NCBI GenBank assembly: GCA_947494325.1
Contig: CANLUS010000002.1
Coordinates: 62,001-126,000, forward strand
Reading direction: 5' to 3'
DNA from: an uncultured Flavobacteriaceae bacterium
GTDB taxonomy: Bacteria; Bacteroidota; Bacteroidia; Flavobacteriales; Flavobacteriaceae
Length of the DNA stretch: 64,000 bases
The position numbers and the translations under genes are program-made. Shown here piece after piece: positions 44,334 through 55,116 of the stretch. Under the pieces are notes generated by a model. The model had not been told where the DNA came from. It worked only from the letters and a program-made list of their open reading frames with translations, and did not search any database. Every line of letters begins with the position of its first letter. Within the stretch, counting starts at the first letter, position 1.

Positions 44334-45197
44334 ATGTTAAAAACAATTCAACATAGAACAGGTAGCCCATTAGTTAATATGGGACCGATTAGATTACGGC
44401 AACCGATCCCTAATACAAATATAGAACAAGTAGATCCGTTCTTATTATTACATCATTACGGGCCTTACGCTATTAGTGAATTTAATAACCCGTTTGATTT
44501 AGGGCCACATCCGCATCGAGGATTTGAACCAATCACCCTGCTATTTAAAGGAGAACAATTACACCGTGATTCTTTAGGTAACGAAATGCTTGTGAAAGCC
44601 GGGGATGTGCAATGGACCACAGCAGGAAGAGGAATTATTCATTCAGAAGGACCAACCAAGGAATTTGTCGAAAAAGGAGGAGAGTTAGAAGGGATTCAAC
44701 TTTGGTTAAATCTTCCTGCCAAAGATAAAATGATGCCTGCTGCTTATCAGCACGTAAAGAATAATGAAATACCTGTTGTTCAAAATGAGGACCAAAGCGT
44801 TACTTTAAAAGTAATTGCCGGTGAACAACAGGGTTTAAGAGGCCGAATTAAAACACAAACTGAGGTGAACGTGTTTACAGTTCAATCAGATACAAATGGA
44901 ATCATGGAGGTGCTACTTCCACAAAATCATGAATCTTTAGTGTATTTGTTAGATGGTGAGGTCTTAATTAATAACGAAGCATTGCTAAAAAAAGGAGCTG
45001 TACAGATGCTCACTTTTAATAAAGATGGTAGTCATATTCGTCTAGAATCCAAATCAAAAAGTAACCTATTGATTCTTTCTGGTGAGCCAATTAATGAGAA
45101 GGTCGCGCAATACGGACCTTATGTGATGAATACTCAAACAGAAATCATGGAAGCAATGCGCGATTTTCAGCAGGGAAAAATGGGGTATCTCTATTAA
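44334..45197 (+). CDS. Pirin family protein
   Basis: This 287-residue bicupin protein starts with VNMGPIRLRQPIPN and carries the metal-binding His/His/Glu set in LGPHPHRGFEPITLLF and TTAGRGIIHSEGP. The C-terminal cupin holds LLPQNHESLVYLLDGEV. Pirins bind Fe or Ni and include quercetin 2,3-dioxygenases and redox sensors. It follows the MarR gene after 49 bp with an operator-like palindrome in between. It is ended by a hairpin at 45206-45260. It belongs to the same probable oxidant/electrophile-response set. Confidence 0.9.
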   Translation: MLKTIQHRTGSPLVNMGPIRLRQPIPNTNIEQVDPFLLLHHYGPYAISEFNNPFDLGPHPHRGFEPITLLFKGEQLHRDSLGNEMLVKAGDVQWTTAGRGIIHSEGPTKEFVEKGGELEGIQLWLNLPAKDKMMPAAYQHVKNNEIPVVQNEDQSVTLKVIAGEQQGLRGRIKTQTEVNVFTVQSDTNGIMEVLLPQNHESLVYLLDGEVLINNEALLKKGAVQMLTFNKDGSHIRLESKSKSNLLILSGEPINEKVAQYGPYVMNTQTEIMEAMRDFQQGKMGYLY

Positions 45198-45205
45198 AGC
45201 CATAC

Positions 45206-45264
45206 ATAGCCAATAACGTATAACTGATTTTTATCAAATCTGTATATTTTTATTGGCTATCTTT
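45206..45264 (+). terminator. Long-loop hairpin after pirin gene
   Basis: Perfect 10-base arms ATAGCCAATA (45206-45215) and TATTGGCTAT (45251-45260) are separated by 35 bases and followed by CTTTTC. It probably ends or stabilises the pirin mRNA. Confidence 0.55.
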
Positions 45265-45292
45265 TCATTTCAATAAAATTGCATTATCTTGC

Positions 45293-45320
45293 TTAACTAT
45301 TATGCACGCATAATAGTTAA
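45293..45320. promoter_or_regulatory. Perfect 28-bp palindrome before the flavin oxidoreductase gene
   Basis: TTAACTATTATGC (45293-45305) and GCATAATAGTTAA (45308-45320) form a flawless 13-2-13 inverted repeat ending 12 bases before the ATG at 45333. It has the size and symmetry of a MarR/TetR-type operator. It differs from the TTCC/GGAA palindromes upstream, so a different regulator is likely. Confidence 0.8.
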
Positions 45321-47357
<2,037 letters not shown>

Positions 47358-47834
47358 ATGATGACTCCAAGAATTATTACCCTTCATGAAAAGAAGATGT
47401 TAGGCATGCGTCTGGAGATGTCATTAGTGGACAACAGGACAGGTGAGTTATTTCAAAAATTTATGCCCCGAAAAAAGGAAATTTCAGATACTATTTCTGA
47501 CGGGGTCTACGCTTTACAACAATATGACTTCAAGAGTTTTAATCCACATACTGTTTTTGAAAAATGGGCATGTGTAGAAATCGATCCCGCTCAACCTATA
47601 CTTGACGGAATGGAAACATTTCAGTTAAAATCAGGATTGTATGCTGTTTTTAATCATAAAGGAACAACTAAAGAGTTCATAAAAACTATGGGATTCATAA
47701 CTCAGATCTGGGCACCGAAGTCGGCATATCAAATAGACAACAGTAGGCCACATTTTGAGTACTTAGATCATAGATATCTTGGCCCAAATAACCCTTTGTC
47801 AGAAGAAGAAATTTGGATTCCAATCAAAAAATGA
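47358..47834 (+). CDS. GyrI-like/AraC effector-binding domain protein
   Basis: This 158-residue protein resembles the GyrI-like small-molecule-binding domain: MMTPRIITLHEKKMLGMRLEMS, then FEKWACVEIDPAQPILDGMETFQLKSGLYAVFNHKG and a C-terminal HFEYLDHRYLGPNNPLSEEEIWIPI. Stand-alone domains bind hydrophobic ligands or toxins and can hydrolyse some; no DNA-binding part is present. It starts immediately after the stop of the FadH-type gene (TAA then ATG), so the two are translationally coupled and probably share a ligand. Confidence 0.85.
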   Translation: MMTPRIITLHEKKMLGMRLEMSLVDNRTGELFQKFMPRKKEISDTISDGVYALQQYDFKSFNPHTVFEKWACVEIDPAQPILDGMETFQLKSGLYAVFNHKGTTKEFIKTMGFITQIWAPKSAYQIDNSRPHFEYLDHRYLGPNNPLSEEEIWIPIKK

Positions 47835-47922
47835 AAACATTCCTTTTTCTGATTCAATAATAAATTGACATCAAAAATTAACAATTCTAACCCTTAGAAT
47901 TTAGTATCTTTACCTAAAAAAA

Positions 47923-48603
47923 ATGAAACAATATGTAGTATTTTTTGCAGTACTGATTTTAATAGTTAGCTGTAAATCAGAGTCTAAAAAAGAAGAAGCA
48001 ACCCTTGTTGAAACAAAAGAATTAACTGTAGCAGAGAAAATTGCAGAAGCTCATGGCTTGGAGAGCTGGAATAATGTCACTAAAATTGATTTTATTTTTA
48101 ATGTGGATCGAGGAGATAATCATTTTGAACGTTCATGGCAATGGGAGCCAAAAACGAATAATATTTCGATGATTTCTACAAAAGATACCGTTCGCTATAA
48201 CAGAATGAATATGGATAGTACTGCTATCAAAACTGATGGCGGGTTTATTAATGATAAGTTTTGGTTATTGACTCATTTTAATCTGGTTTGGGATGAAGGA
48301 ATTGAATTATCTGAGCCAATTAAAGAAATAGCTCCAATAAGCAAGAAGGAGCTTAACAAGATATCAATGACTTATGTTGGTGATGGAGGGTATACACCGG
48401 GAGATGCTTATGATTTATACTACGGAGATGATTATTTAATTAAAGAATGGGTTTTTAGAAAGGCAAATGCTAAAGAACCTTCGTTAATCACAACATACGA
48501 AGGGTATCAAGATTTTGGAGGGCTTAAAATTGCTACTATTAGATATAATGAGGATAAGAGTGCAAAATTTTACTTTACGGGAGTTCATGTAACGACTGAT
48601 TAA
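47923..48603 (+). CDS. Lipoprotein of unknown function
   Basis: This 226-residue protein has a lipoprotein signal (hydrophobic residues 4-16, Cys17 in IVSCKSES), then a Glu/Lys linker and a domain of about 180 residues with beta-strand character (LESWNNVTKIDFIFNVDRGDNHFERSW and ITTYEGYQDFGGLKIATIRYNED). This resembles the LolA/LolB-like beta-sheet lipoproteins of flavobacteria that may carry lipids. It has its own weak promoter region (47835-47922) and no obvious operon partner. The function is unknown. Confidence 0.65.
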   Translation: MKQYVVFFAVLILIVSCKSESKKEEATLVETKELTVAEKIAEAHGLESWNNVTKIDFIFNVDRGDNHFERSWQWEPKTNNISMISTKDTVRYNRMNMDSTAIKTDGGFINDKFWLLTHFNLVWDEGIELSEPIKEIAPISKKELNKISMTYVGDGGYTPGDAYDLYYGDDYLIKEWVFRKANAKEPSLITTYEGYQDFGGLKIATIRYNEDKSAKFYFTGVHVTTD

Positions 48604-48699
48604 GATTTCAAATCGTTGATCTAACTATCAAAAAAAGTATATTTTATAGATAGAATGAATTAAAATGCGATATTTGCGCACTAACCAAATTTATGAGAT

Positions 48700-48882
48700 A
48701 TGTCAATGAATAAAAATACTGTACTCGGATATGCTACCTTAATTATGATAATTATGGGCGTTATCTTAATAGGCTTAGGAGCTTTTCGATATGATGATGT
48801 CGCTGGTTGGGGTTTCGCCACTGTAGGTATCGGTTTTTTTGCCATTGCATGGGTTTTTAATGCCCTTAAAGGAAGAGTTTAA
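48700..48882 (+). CDS. CAL67264-type small membrane protein
   Basis: This 60-residue protein has two hydrophobic helices (TLIMIIMGVILIGLGAF and GFATVGIGFFAIAWVFNAL). It matches the lineage-specific family named CAL67264, which opens M[GS]MNKNTVL. The start is taken at 48700; ATG at 48706 is an alternative. Its role is unknown but it is conserved in flavobacteria. A near-consensus -7 box (GATATTTG, one mismatch) lies just upstream at 48669-48676. Confidence 0.8.
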   Translation: MSMNKNTVLGYATLIMIIMGVILIGLGAFRYDDVAGWGFATVGIGFFAIAWVFNALKGRV

Positions 48883-48944
48883 CTTGAAATTATAAAGTTA
48901 ACAGCACGAATCAACACAATTTACTAACATTTAACAACTAATTC

Positions 48945-50636
48945 ATGTCAGACGATAAGAAGGTCATCTTTTCGATGAATAAGGTTTCTAAAACCTATCA
49001 AAGTACAAATAAGCAAGTTTTAAAAGATATTTATTTAAGCTTTTTCTATGGAGCCAAAATCGGAATTTTAGGTTTAAACGGTTCAGGTAAGTCAACCTTG
49101 TTAAAGATCATAGCGGGCGTTGAAAAGAATTTTCAAGGTGATGTTGTATTTTCTCCCGGATATAAAGTGGGCTATTTGGAACAAGAACCGAAGTTAGATG
49201 AATCAAAAACGGTTATTGAAATTGTAAGAGAAGGTGTTGCTGAGACCGTGGCTATTCTTGATGAGTACAATAAGATAAATGACATGTTTGGTCTAGAAGA
49301 AGTATATTCTGATCCAGACAAAATGGATAAACTAATGGCTCAGCAAGCTGAGTTGCAGGATAAAATTGATGCCGCTAATGCCTGGGAACTAGATACGAAA
49401 CTTGAAATTGCCATGGATGCTTTGCGTACTCCAGAGCCAGATAAATCAATTGCTGTCCTTTCAGGTGGTGAGCGTAGGCGTGTTGCACTTTGTAGGCTAT
49501 TATTACAAGAGCCTGAAATCCTACTATTAGATGAGCCTACGAATCATTTAGATGCAGAATCGGTTCATTGGTTAGAACACCATTTAGCACAATATAAAGG
49601 TACTGTGATTGCTGTAACACATGACAGGTATTTTCTTGACAATGTTGCAGGTTGGATTTTAGAGTTGGATAGAGGAGAGGGTATACCTTGGAAAGGTAAT
49701 TATTCCTCATGGTTAGATCAAAAGTCGAAACGCCTAGCTCAAGAAAGTAAATCGGCTTCGAAAAGGCAAAAAACACTAGAGCGTGAATTAGAATGGGTTC
49801 GTCAAGGGGCAAAGGGACGTCAAACGAAACAAAAAGCACGTTTGAAAAATTATGATAAGCTCTTAAGTCAAGATCAGAAACAATTAGACGAGAAGTTGGA
49901 AATATATATTCCTAATGGCCCTCGTCTAGGAACGAATGTAATTGAGGCAAAAGGAGTATCTAAAGCTTTCGGAGAAAAATTATTGTATGAAGATTTAGAA
50001 TTTAAGCTGCCACAAGCGGGTATAGTTGGTGTTATTGGTCCAAATGGAGCAGGAAAGACTACTATTTTTAAAATGATTATGGGTGAGGAGGCCCCTGATA
50101 AAGGTGAATTTACTGTTGGAGAAACTGCCAAAATAGCTTATGTCGATCAAAGCCATTCGAATATTGACCCAGAAAAGAGTATTTGGCAAAATTTTAGTGA
50201 TGAACAAGAACTCATTATGATGGGCGGTAAACAAGTAAATTCTCGTGCTTATTTGAGTAGATTTAATTTTTCAGGGAGTGAACAAAATAAAAAGGTTTCA
50301 ACTCTTTCTGGTGGAGAACGGAATCGCTTGCATCTGGCGATAACATTGAAAGAAGAGGGTAATGTGTTGCTTTTGGATGAGCCAACTAATGATTTAGATG
50401 TCAATACATTAAGAGCTCTAGAAGAAGGCTTAGAAAATTTCGCAGGCTGTGCAGTTGTTATTAGTCACGATCGTTGGTTTTTAGATCGTATTTGCACTCA
50501 TATATTAGCATTCGAAGGTGATAGCCAAGTATATTTCTTTGAAGGTTCGTTTAGTGATTATGAGGAGAATAAAAAGAAACGTTTAGGTGGGGATTTAATG
50601 CCGAAGCGTATTAAATACAAGAAGCTAATTAGATAA
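48945..50636 (+). CDS. ettA: Energy-dependent translational throttle protein
   Basis: EttA is an ABC-F ATPase that binds the ribosomal E site and slows initiation when the ADP/ATP ratio is high. The 563-residue protein has two nucleotide-binding domains. Walker A sites are GLNGSGKST near residue 45 and GPNGAGKTT near 365. Signatures are LSGGERRRVALC and LSGGERNRLHLA, and Walker B segments are LLLDEPTNHLDAES and LLLDEPTNDLD. The P-site tRNA interaction motif region sits between. Length matches EttA (about 555). The downstream GDSL gene follows after 9 bp. Confidence 0.93.
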   Translation: MSDDKKVIFSMNKVSKTYQSTNKQVLKDIYLSFFYGAKIGILGLNGSGKSTLLKIIAGVEKNFQGDVVFSPGYKVGYLEQEPKLDESKTVIEIVREGVAETVAILDEYNKINDMFGLEEVYSDPDKMDKLMAQQAELQDKIDAANAWELDTKLEIAMDALRTPEPDKSIAVLSGGERRRVALCRLLLQEPEILLLDEPTNHLDAESVHWLEHHLAQYKGTVIAVTHDRYFLDNVAGWILELDRGEGIPWKGNYSSWLDQKSKRLAQESKSASKRQKTLERELEWVRQGAKGRQTKQKARLKNYDKLLSQDQKQLDEKLEIYIPNGPRLGTNVIEAKGVSKAFGEKLLYEDLEFKLPQAGIVGVIGPNGAGKTTIFKMIMGEEAPDKGEFTVGETAKIAYVDQSHSNIDPEKSIWQNFSDEQELIMMGGKQVNSRAYLSRFNFSGSEQNKKVSTLSGGERNRLHLAITLKEEGNVLLLDEPTNDLDVNTLRALEEGLENFAGCAVVISHDRWFLDRICTHILAFEGDSQVYFFEGSFSDYEENKKKRLGGDLMPKRIKYKKLIR

Positions 50637-50645
50637 GTACTATAC

Positions 50646-51374
50646 ATGAACATACGGTTGTTTCATATTCCTTTTTTGCTTTTGAGTGTTCTAAATTTTT
50701 GCATGCTCAATGATAGGCTTAAAAAAAAGGAATTTACCCTTAACATGTCCCATACGTTCGATGCTCAAGATTCTACTATACATTATTTAGCGTTAGGAGA
50801 TAGTTATTCGGCAGGGACGGGTGTTAGAATGGAAAAAAGTTTCCCGATACAGCTGGCAAACTGTTTACAGAAACAAACCAAAAAAAAAATATTAACTCAA
50901 GTTATTGCAAAAACAGGTTGGAGAACGGATGAACTTAAGGATAGTTTAACATCTAGTACAGCCCTATCTTCATATGACTTAGTTACACTTTGGATTGGTG
51001 TCAATAATCATTATCAAAAAAAACCTTTTAGTAAATTCAAAAAGGAATTTCCTAAACTATTAGCGAGAGCAATCAAATTAGCAAAAGGAAATGCTAGTCA
51101 TGTTTTTGTTATTTCTATTCCAGATTGGGGATTTACACCTTTTGGTGAAAAAGACGGGCGAAAAAACATTTCTAAAGAAATTAATAAGTACAATGACTTC
51201 GCGAGTAGTCAGGCTAAAGAACAAGGAGCAAGTTATGTTTCGATTGTCGACCTCTCTCGTGAAAGCATAAGAGATGCTAATCTTGTAGCCAAAGACGGCT
51301 TACACCCGTCAGGATTGGCCTACCAAGGTTTTGTTGAACGTGTATGTCCGTCAATAATCGCAATAGTTAATTAA
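50646..51374 (+). CDS. SGNH/GDSL hydrolase family protein
   Basis: This 242-residue enzyme carries the block I motif LALGDSYSAGTGV with nucleophile Ser53, Gly/Asn oxyanion residues in WIGVNNHY, and the catalytic Asp/His pair in KDGLHPSG near residue 222-225. Members are esterases, lipases or acetylhydrolases. The N-terminus has a short hydrophobic stretch (HIPFLLLSVLNFCML) that could be a signal anchor, so export is possible. It follows ettA after 9 bp. Confidence 0.85.
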   Translation: MNIRLFHIPFLLLSVLNFCMLNDRLKKKEFTLNMSHTFDAQDSTIHYLALGDSYSAGTGVRMEKSFPIQLANCLQKQTKKKILTQVIAKTGWRTDELKDSLTSSTALSSYDLVTLWIGVNNHYQKKPFSKFKKEFPKLLARAIKLAKGNASHVFVISIPDWGFTPFGEKDGRKNISKEINKYNDFASSQAKEQGASYVSIVDLSRESIRDANLVAKDGLHPSGLAYQGFVERVCPSIIAIVN

Positions 51375-51419
51375 AACCTGTATCGTTATGAACAATCTAG
51401 ATTATTCATACCAAAAGAA

Positions 51420-51830
51420 TTATTTGACGACCTCACTAATTTGAAGAACAGGTTGGATATTCGTGTAATTTGGAATGTCACCAACTATTTCTTTAGCATT
51501 TGGTCCAAAAGAGTTTTGATACGCCGAAAGTTGATCAAAATATAAATAACCAATAGCTAAGTACGGTTTTGGTTCATCTGGAGTCCTACCAGAAAGCCCC
51601 TTATCAATTTTATATACTTTTAAAGAATCGCCCAATAAGCGAGCCACCATTGGCATATGTTTATTGGTGTAGTAATCCATATCAAACGTTTTACCTTCAC
51701 TATTAGGATAGAGGATAGTTACTTTAATCATTCCCTTTTTAACATTGTTTGTAGATGAAGAATTGGATTGCTCACAACTTATAAAGAGAAGAACACAGGC
51801 CAACATCAAGATTTTTATAGTAGTTTTCAT
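51420..51830 (-). CDS. EthD-domain lipoprotein
   Basis: This exported protein of about 136 residues has a lipoprotein signal (MKTTIKILMLACVLLFISC, with the lipobox Cys at residue 19) followed by a Ser/Asn-rich linker. An EthD-type ferredoxin-like domain follows (IKVTILYPNSEGKTFDMDYYTNKHMPMVARLLGD), with the DMDYY-HMPM pattern characteristic of that family. I prefer the ATG at 51828-51830 because the upstream ATG (51857) would place nine residues before the signal. The function of EthD domains in exported proteins is unknown. The gene is convergent with the GDSL gene. Confidence 0.75.
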   Translation of the reverse strand: MKTTIKILMLACVLLFISCEQSNSSSTNNVKKGMIKVTILYPNSEGKTFDMDYYTNKHMPMVARLLGDSLKVYKIDKGLSGRTPDEPKPYLAIGYLYFDQLSAYQNSFGPNAKEIVGDIPNYTNIQPVLQISEVVK

Positions 51831-51922
51831 AATATTCTTATATAATGATTTGATCAAAGTTACTATTTTTATCGAAGTCTTGTTCGATAGATGCTCATTT
51901 CACATCGAACTGATTAAAAGCT

Positions 51923-52594
51923 ATGAAGAAAAATCAACATCAAGGCATAAAACAACCCTGGCCAACAAAAGATGCCATGGAACAGATATATGAAATGAAA
52001 CTTTGGGGAACTAACTACAATAAGTTTTATTCTGGTAATGGATCACACCTTAGAGAAATTGTAGAACCATATTTAAAATCGGTTAGTGAATTCTTAGTAT
52101 CATTTAAAGAGCCACTTATTGTTTGCGATTTAGGTTGCGGAGATTTTAATATTGGTAAAGAATTGGTTAAGTATACCAAACAATATATAGCCGTAGACAT
52201 TGTTCCAGCATTAATTCAATATAATAAAGAACGGTATAGTCTAGAAAATTTAGAATTTCAATGTTCAGATATTGCTACCGATGCCTTACCGGTTGCCGAC
52301 TGCGCTATTCTAAGACAGGTTTTACAGCATTTATCAAATGCAGAGGTACAGCGTATTGTGAGTAAATTGAATAACTTTAAGTACATTATTATTACTGAAC
52401 ATGTTCCCCAAGGAGATGTTGAATGGAACAGAGATATTATTTCCGGACAAGGAATTAGATTAAAAAAACAAAGCGGATTGAATATTACTGCTCCACCTTT
52501 CAGTTTTAAGGTAAAAGAAGAAATACAACTAAATTATCATCCACTAAATAACGGCAAAGAAGCTTTAATTACAACATGTTATAGAACTTTTTAG
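51923..52594 (+). CDS. Class I SAM-dependent methyltransferase
   Basis: This 223-residue protein has motif I VCDLGCGDFNIGKEL (SAM-binding), motif II YIAVDIVPALIQY and a DCAILRQVLQHLS segment for later motifs. The substrate is not deducible. It lies upstream of no partner on its strand; neighbours on both sides are on the other strand. The frame is complete and no signal peptide is present. Confidence 0.85.
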   Translation: MKKNQHQGIKQPWPTKDAMEQIYEMKLWGTNYNKFYSGNGSHLREIVEPYLKSVSEFLVSFKEPLIVCDLGCGDFNIGKELVKYTKQYIAVDIVPALIQYNKERYSLENLEFQCSDIATDALPVADCAILRQVLQHLSNAEVQRIVSKLNNFKYIIITEHVPQGDVEWNRDIISGQGIRLKKQSGLNITAPPFSFKVKEEIQLNYHPLNNGKEALITTCYRTF

Positions 52595-52654
52595 TTACAA
52601 TTTGAATTAAATACTAAAACGGTTTTAAATAGAATTTCTATTCTTATTTATAAA

Positions 52655-53005
52655 CTAAATACTTTGCCCAAATGTCAATAAGTTTGTGTCGGGATCTAAA
52701 AGAGCAAATTCTTTTTGCCCCCAAGGTTTTGTTTGCAGTGGTCCATTCGGATGAATTTCTACTTTGTTGTCGAGTAACGCCTGATACAAATTGTCAATAT
52801 CGTTGGTTCTAATATATATTTGTCCGTAATTTTCTTTCGGATTCAGTTCTTTAAATTCGAAGAAATGAATTTCTATAGTATCTTTTCGAACCATCAAATA
52901 GTGGTCGTAATCACCGATTTCATTAAACCCTAACTTTTCGACATAGAATTTTCTCGTACTATTTTTGTCACGCATTGGCAATTTTGGGTGAATTTCAGCT
53001 AGCAT
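52655..53005 (-). CDS. VOC/glyoxalase-bleomycin resistance superfamily protein
   Basis: This protein of about 116 residues has a beta-alpha-beta-beta-beta fold: LAEIHPKLPMRDKNSTRKFYVEKLGF, DHYLMVRKDTIEIHFFEFKE, then YIRTNDIDNLYQALLDNKVEI and KEFALLDPDTNLLTFGQ. A metal ligand set of His and Glu (HFFEF, and E in the final LDPDTN region) is typical. I start at ATG 53003-53005, as homologues start M-L-EIHPKLPMR, so the gene does not overlap the upstream acetyltransferase. The substrate is unknown. Confidence 0.8.
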   Translation of the reverse strand: MLAEIHPKLPMRDKNSTRKFYVEKLGFNEIGDYDHYLMVRKDTIEIHFFEFKELNPKENYGQIYIRTNDIDNLYQALLDNKVEIHPNGPLQTKPWGQKEFALLDPDTNLLTFGQSI

Positions 53006-53016
53006 TGGTATATGAT

Positions 53017-53589
53017 TTAAAGTTCTCTTATAATTTGGCAAGGATTACCGTATGCCAAAACGTTATCAGGTACATCTTTCGCAACGACACTTCCTGCTCC
53101 AATGGTAACATTGTCGCCAATAATCACTCCTGGAAATATTACAGAATTACCTCCGATCCATACATTATCACCAATACTAACAGGTTTAGAGGACGTTACA
53201 TATCGAGATTCCTTTCCTTTCCTTACAATTCTTTCCGATGCTTTTAAAGGATGATTTGCAGTATATATTTGAACGTATGGTGCAATGAGTCCGTTTTTTC
53301 CAATGGCAATCTTATTAGTATCCAAAAACATACAGTTTACGTTGATAAACGTATTTTCTCCAATTGAAATATTTTCTCCATAATCACAGAAAAAAGGAGC
53401 CTCAATCCATACTCCAGTACCTTTAAATTCGAGCAATTCACTTAATATTTGTTCACGTTGTTCTAGGAACTGAGAATCTAAATTATTGTATTGTTTCAAT
53501 AATTTTCGTGCTTTATGATACATGTTTATCAACTCTAAATCTCTAGAGTCATAATTATCACCACGAAGCATTTTCTCTTTTTCCGTCAT
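53017..53589 (-). CDS. Maltose/galactoside O-acetyltransferase family
   Basis: This 190-residue left-handed beta-helix enzyme has many hexapeptide repeats (for example ISIGENTFINVNC and IGDNVTIGAGSVVAKDVPDNVLAYGNP) after an N-terminal Mac domain (MTEKEKMLRGDNYDSRDLELINMYHKARKLL). The active-site His in YTANHPLKASER is present. It acetylates sugars using acetyl-CoA; the exact sugar is unknown. The VOC gene follows after 11 bp, so both may be in one mRNA. Confidence 0.88.
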   Translation of the reverse strand: MTEKEKMLRGDNYDSRDLELINMYHKARKLLKQYNNLDSQFLEQREQILSELLEFKGTGVWIEAPFFCDYGENISIGENTFINVNCMFLDTNKIAIGKNGLIAPYVQIYTANHPLKASERIVRKGKESRYVTSSKPVSIGDNVWIGGNSVIFPGVIIGDNVTIGAGSVVAKDVPDNVLAYGNPCQIIREL

Positions 53590-53655
53590 TAAATAGTACT
53601 TCTTACATGTTTCAAAACATCCTAATGGGCCGTATAGACTTACAATACAATCTTG

Positions 53656-54417
53656 CTAATTAGCATACCAATTCCGCAGACGAACTTCAATCTTTGGGTT
53701 TTTAGAATTCACCAATTTTTTGAAAGCTGTAGTATCACTCACATCTGGTTTACCACGATAATGATATGGGTACACAATTTTTGGTTTAAAATCTAACACC
53801 GCACTGGCGGCTTGCTTAATATCCATAGTATAGGGTAAATTCATGCAAACAAAGGCAATGTCTACACCAATTAACTTTCGCATTTCTTCAATGTCTTCTG
53901 TATCTCCACTAATATAAATTCCCTTTCCGCCAAGATTCAAAAAATAACCATTGCCTCGTCCTTTCGGATGACGAGAATTAGGATCTTCAGGTAAGTTGTA
54001 CATAGGCACAGCACTGACAAAAAGATCTTTCTGCATGTGCATACCTCCATTTTTAATGACATGAAGCTGTTTTTCATATTTGGGCTTTAATTTTTTGGCC
54101 ACGGCTGCAGGTACAACAAAAGTTGCATTTTTAGTATCTAAGCCAGCCAAAGTTGCCATATTTAAATGGTCACCATGTATATCTGTAATTAAAATAACAT
54201 CGGGAGGGGCGATACCTTTAAATTTTTCAGCACCTCCATAAGGATCAACATAAATAGTTTTGTTTTTCCATTGGAGTACTAAAGTTCCATGAGTAATTGG
54301 TTGTATAATTAGATCCCCATCATTAGTCTTAATAACATCTGCCTTCGGACGTTGGCCAAATAACAAGGCAGTAAGAAGGAGGCAAAAGAAAAACGCAACG
54401 TGTTTTTTATAATTCAT
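53656..54417 (-). CDS. MBL fold metallo-hydrolase (UlaG-like), exported
   Basis: This 253-residue protein has a signal peptide (about 1-23, MNYKKHVAFFFCLLLTALLFG) and a metallo-beta-lactamase fold: ITDIHGDHLNMATLAG (the HxHxDH motif with Asp in place of the first His), GMHMQ, YISGDTEDIEEM and PKIVYPYHYRG. It is UlaG-like. The ATG at 54415-54417 is preferred because the upstream ATG at 54492 would add 25 residues before the signal. It follows the 54422-54943 gene on the same strand with 4 bp between. Confidence 0.8.
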   Translation of the reverse strand: MNYKKHVAFFFCLLLTALLFGQRPKADVIKTNDGDLIIQPITHGTLVLQWKNKTIYVDPYGGAEKFKGIAPPDVILITDIHGDHLNMATLAGLDTKNATFVVPAAVAKKLKPKYEKQLHVIKNGGMHMQKDLFVSAVPMYNLPEDPNSRHPKGRGNGYFLNLGGKGIYISGDTEDIEEMRKLIGVDIAFVCMNLPYTMDIKQAASAVLDFKPKIVYPYHYRGKPDVSDTTAFKKLVNSKNPKIEVRLRNWYAN

Positions 54418-54421
54418 AAAT

Positions 54422-54943
54422 TTAAAATATTGAGTGTACTTCTTCTTTGATAAAGGCAAGAGCAGTATTACTTGGAGGTTCTTTCTCTGCACCTTCTTTT
54501 AATATATGTTCTTGTAATTCTCGAGCCGAATTAATGGTGGTATCTGCAGCAGCTGCTCGAATTTGATGCATTGTAGTATTTTTTGCGGCTAATATAATGT
54601 TCCAACATTCACCGGTTAAATAGATCTGCTGTGCTAAATTATGTTCAAATTCATTTTCAATGGCATTGACTAATTTCGTTTGATATGCTATTTTATCATC
54701 ACCCGTAGGTTTTACACGCACCAAAAGTTTTGCTGGAGAAATGCGTTCTAAAAACAATGCCATTCTCTCATAGGCTTGCAATCGTAAAGGTAAGGAAGTA
54801 CTTTGTTTTTCTTTGCGAATTTCAAAATGTCGTCTTTCGTCTTCATTTTTAACATGTTGTTTAAAGAAAAAATAGGCGATGCCACCTGTTATTAAGGCAG
54901 GAATGACATAACTCAAAAAGATTAAAAAATTAGTAGAATCCAT
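54422..54943 (-). CDS. Membrane-anchored protein (DUF7935-like)
   Basis: This 173-residue protein has an N-terminal membrane helix (residues 5-27, FLIFLSYVIPALITGGIAYFFF) and a helical cytoplasmic domain: LPLRLQAYERMALFLERISPAKLLVRVKP and NEFEHNLAQQIYLTGECW. I recall a flavobacterial family of this pattern catalogued as DUF7935, which should be checked. The function is unknown. It is translated ahead of the MBL protein (4 bp gap) and upstream of the divergent uvrD gene. Confidence 0.7.
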   Translation of the reverse strand: MDSTNFLIFLSYVIPALITGGIAYFFFKQHVKNEDERRHFEIRKEKQSTSLPLRLQAYERMALFLERISPAKLLVRVKPTGDDKIAYQTKLVNAIENEFEHNLAQQIYLTGECWNIILAAKNTTMHQIRAAAADTTINSARELQEHILKEGAEKEPPSNTALAFIKEEVHSIF

Positions 54944-55090
54944 GTTTTTATTTAAAGTTTATGTCTCAAAAATACATAAATTTATGATTGTTACGTAGGG
55001 ATTCTTAAAAACTAGTTAGCGTTGCCAATTTTACTTAAGAAATAGCCTATTTTGTCAATAACTTTTATTGTAAGTCTATAGATACAATTG

Positions 55091-55098
55091 TATTTTTG
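55091..55098 (+). promoter_or_regulatory. TATTTTTG -7 box before the uvrD-type gene
   Basis: The exact TAnnTTTG match starts the transcript near 55105. It covers the TTG at 55096, which therefore cannot be the translation start, and supports the GTG at 55117. Confidence 0.5.
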
Positions 55099-55116
55099 AA
55101 GCACTTATTATTTAAT

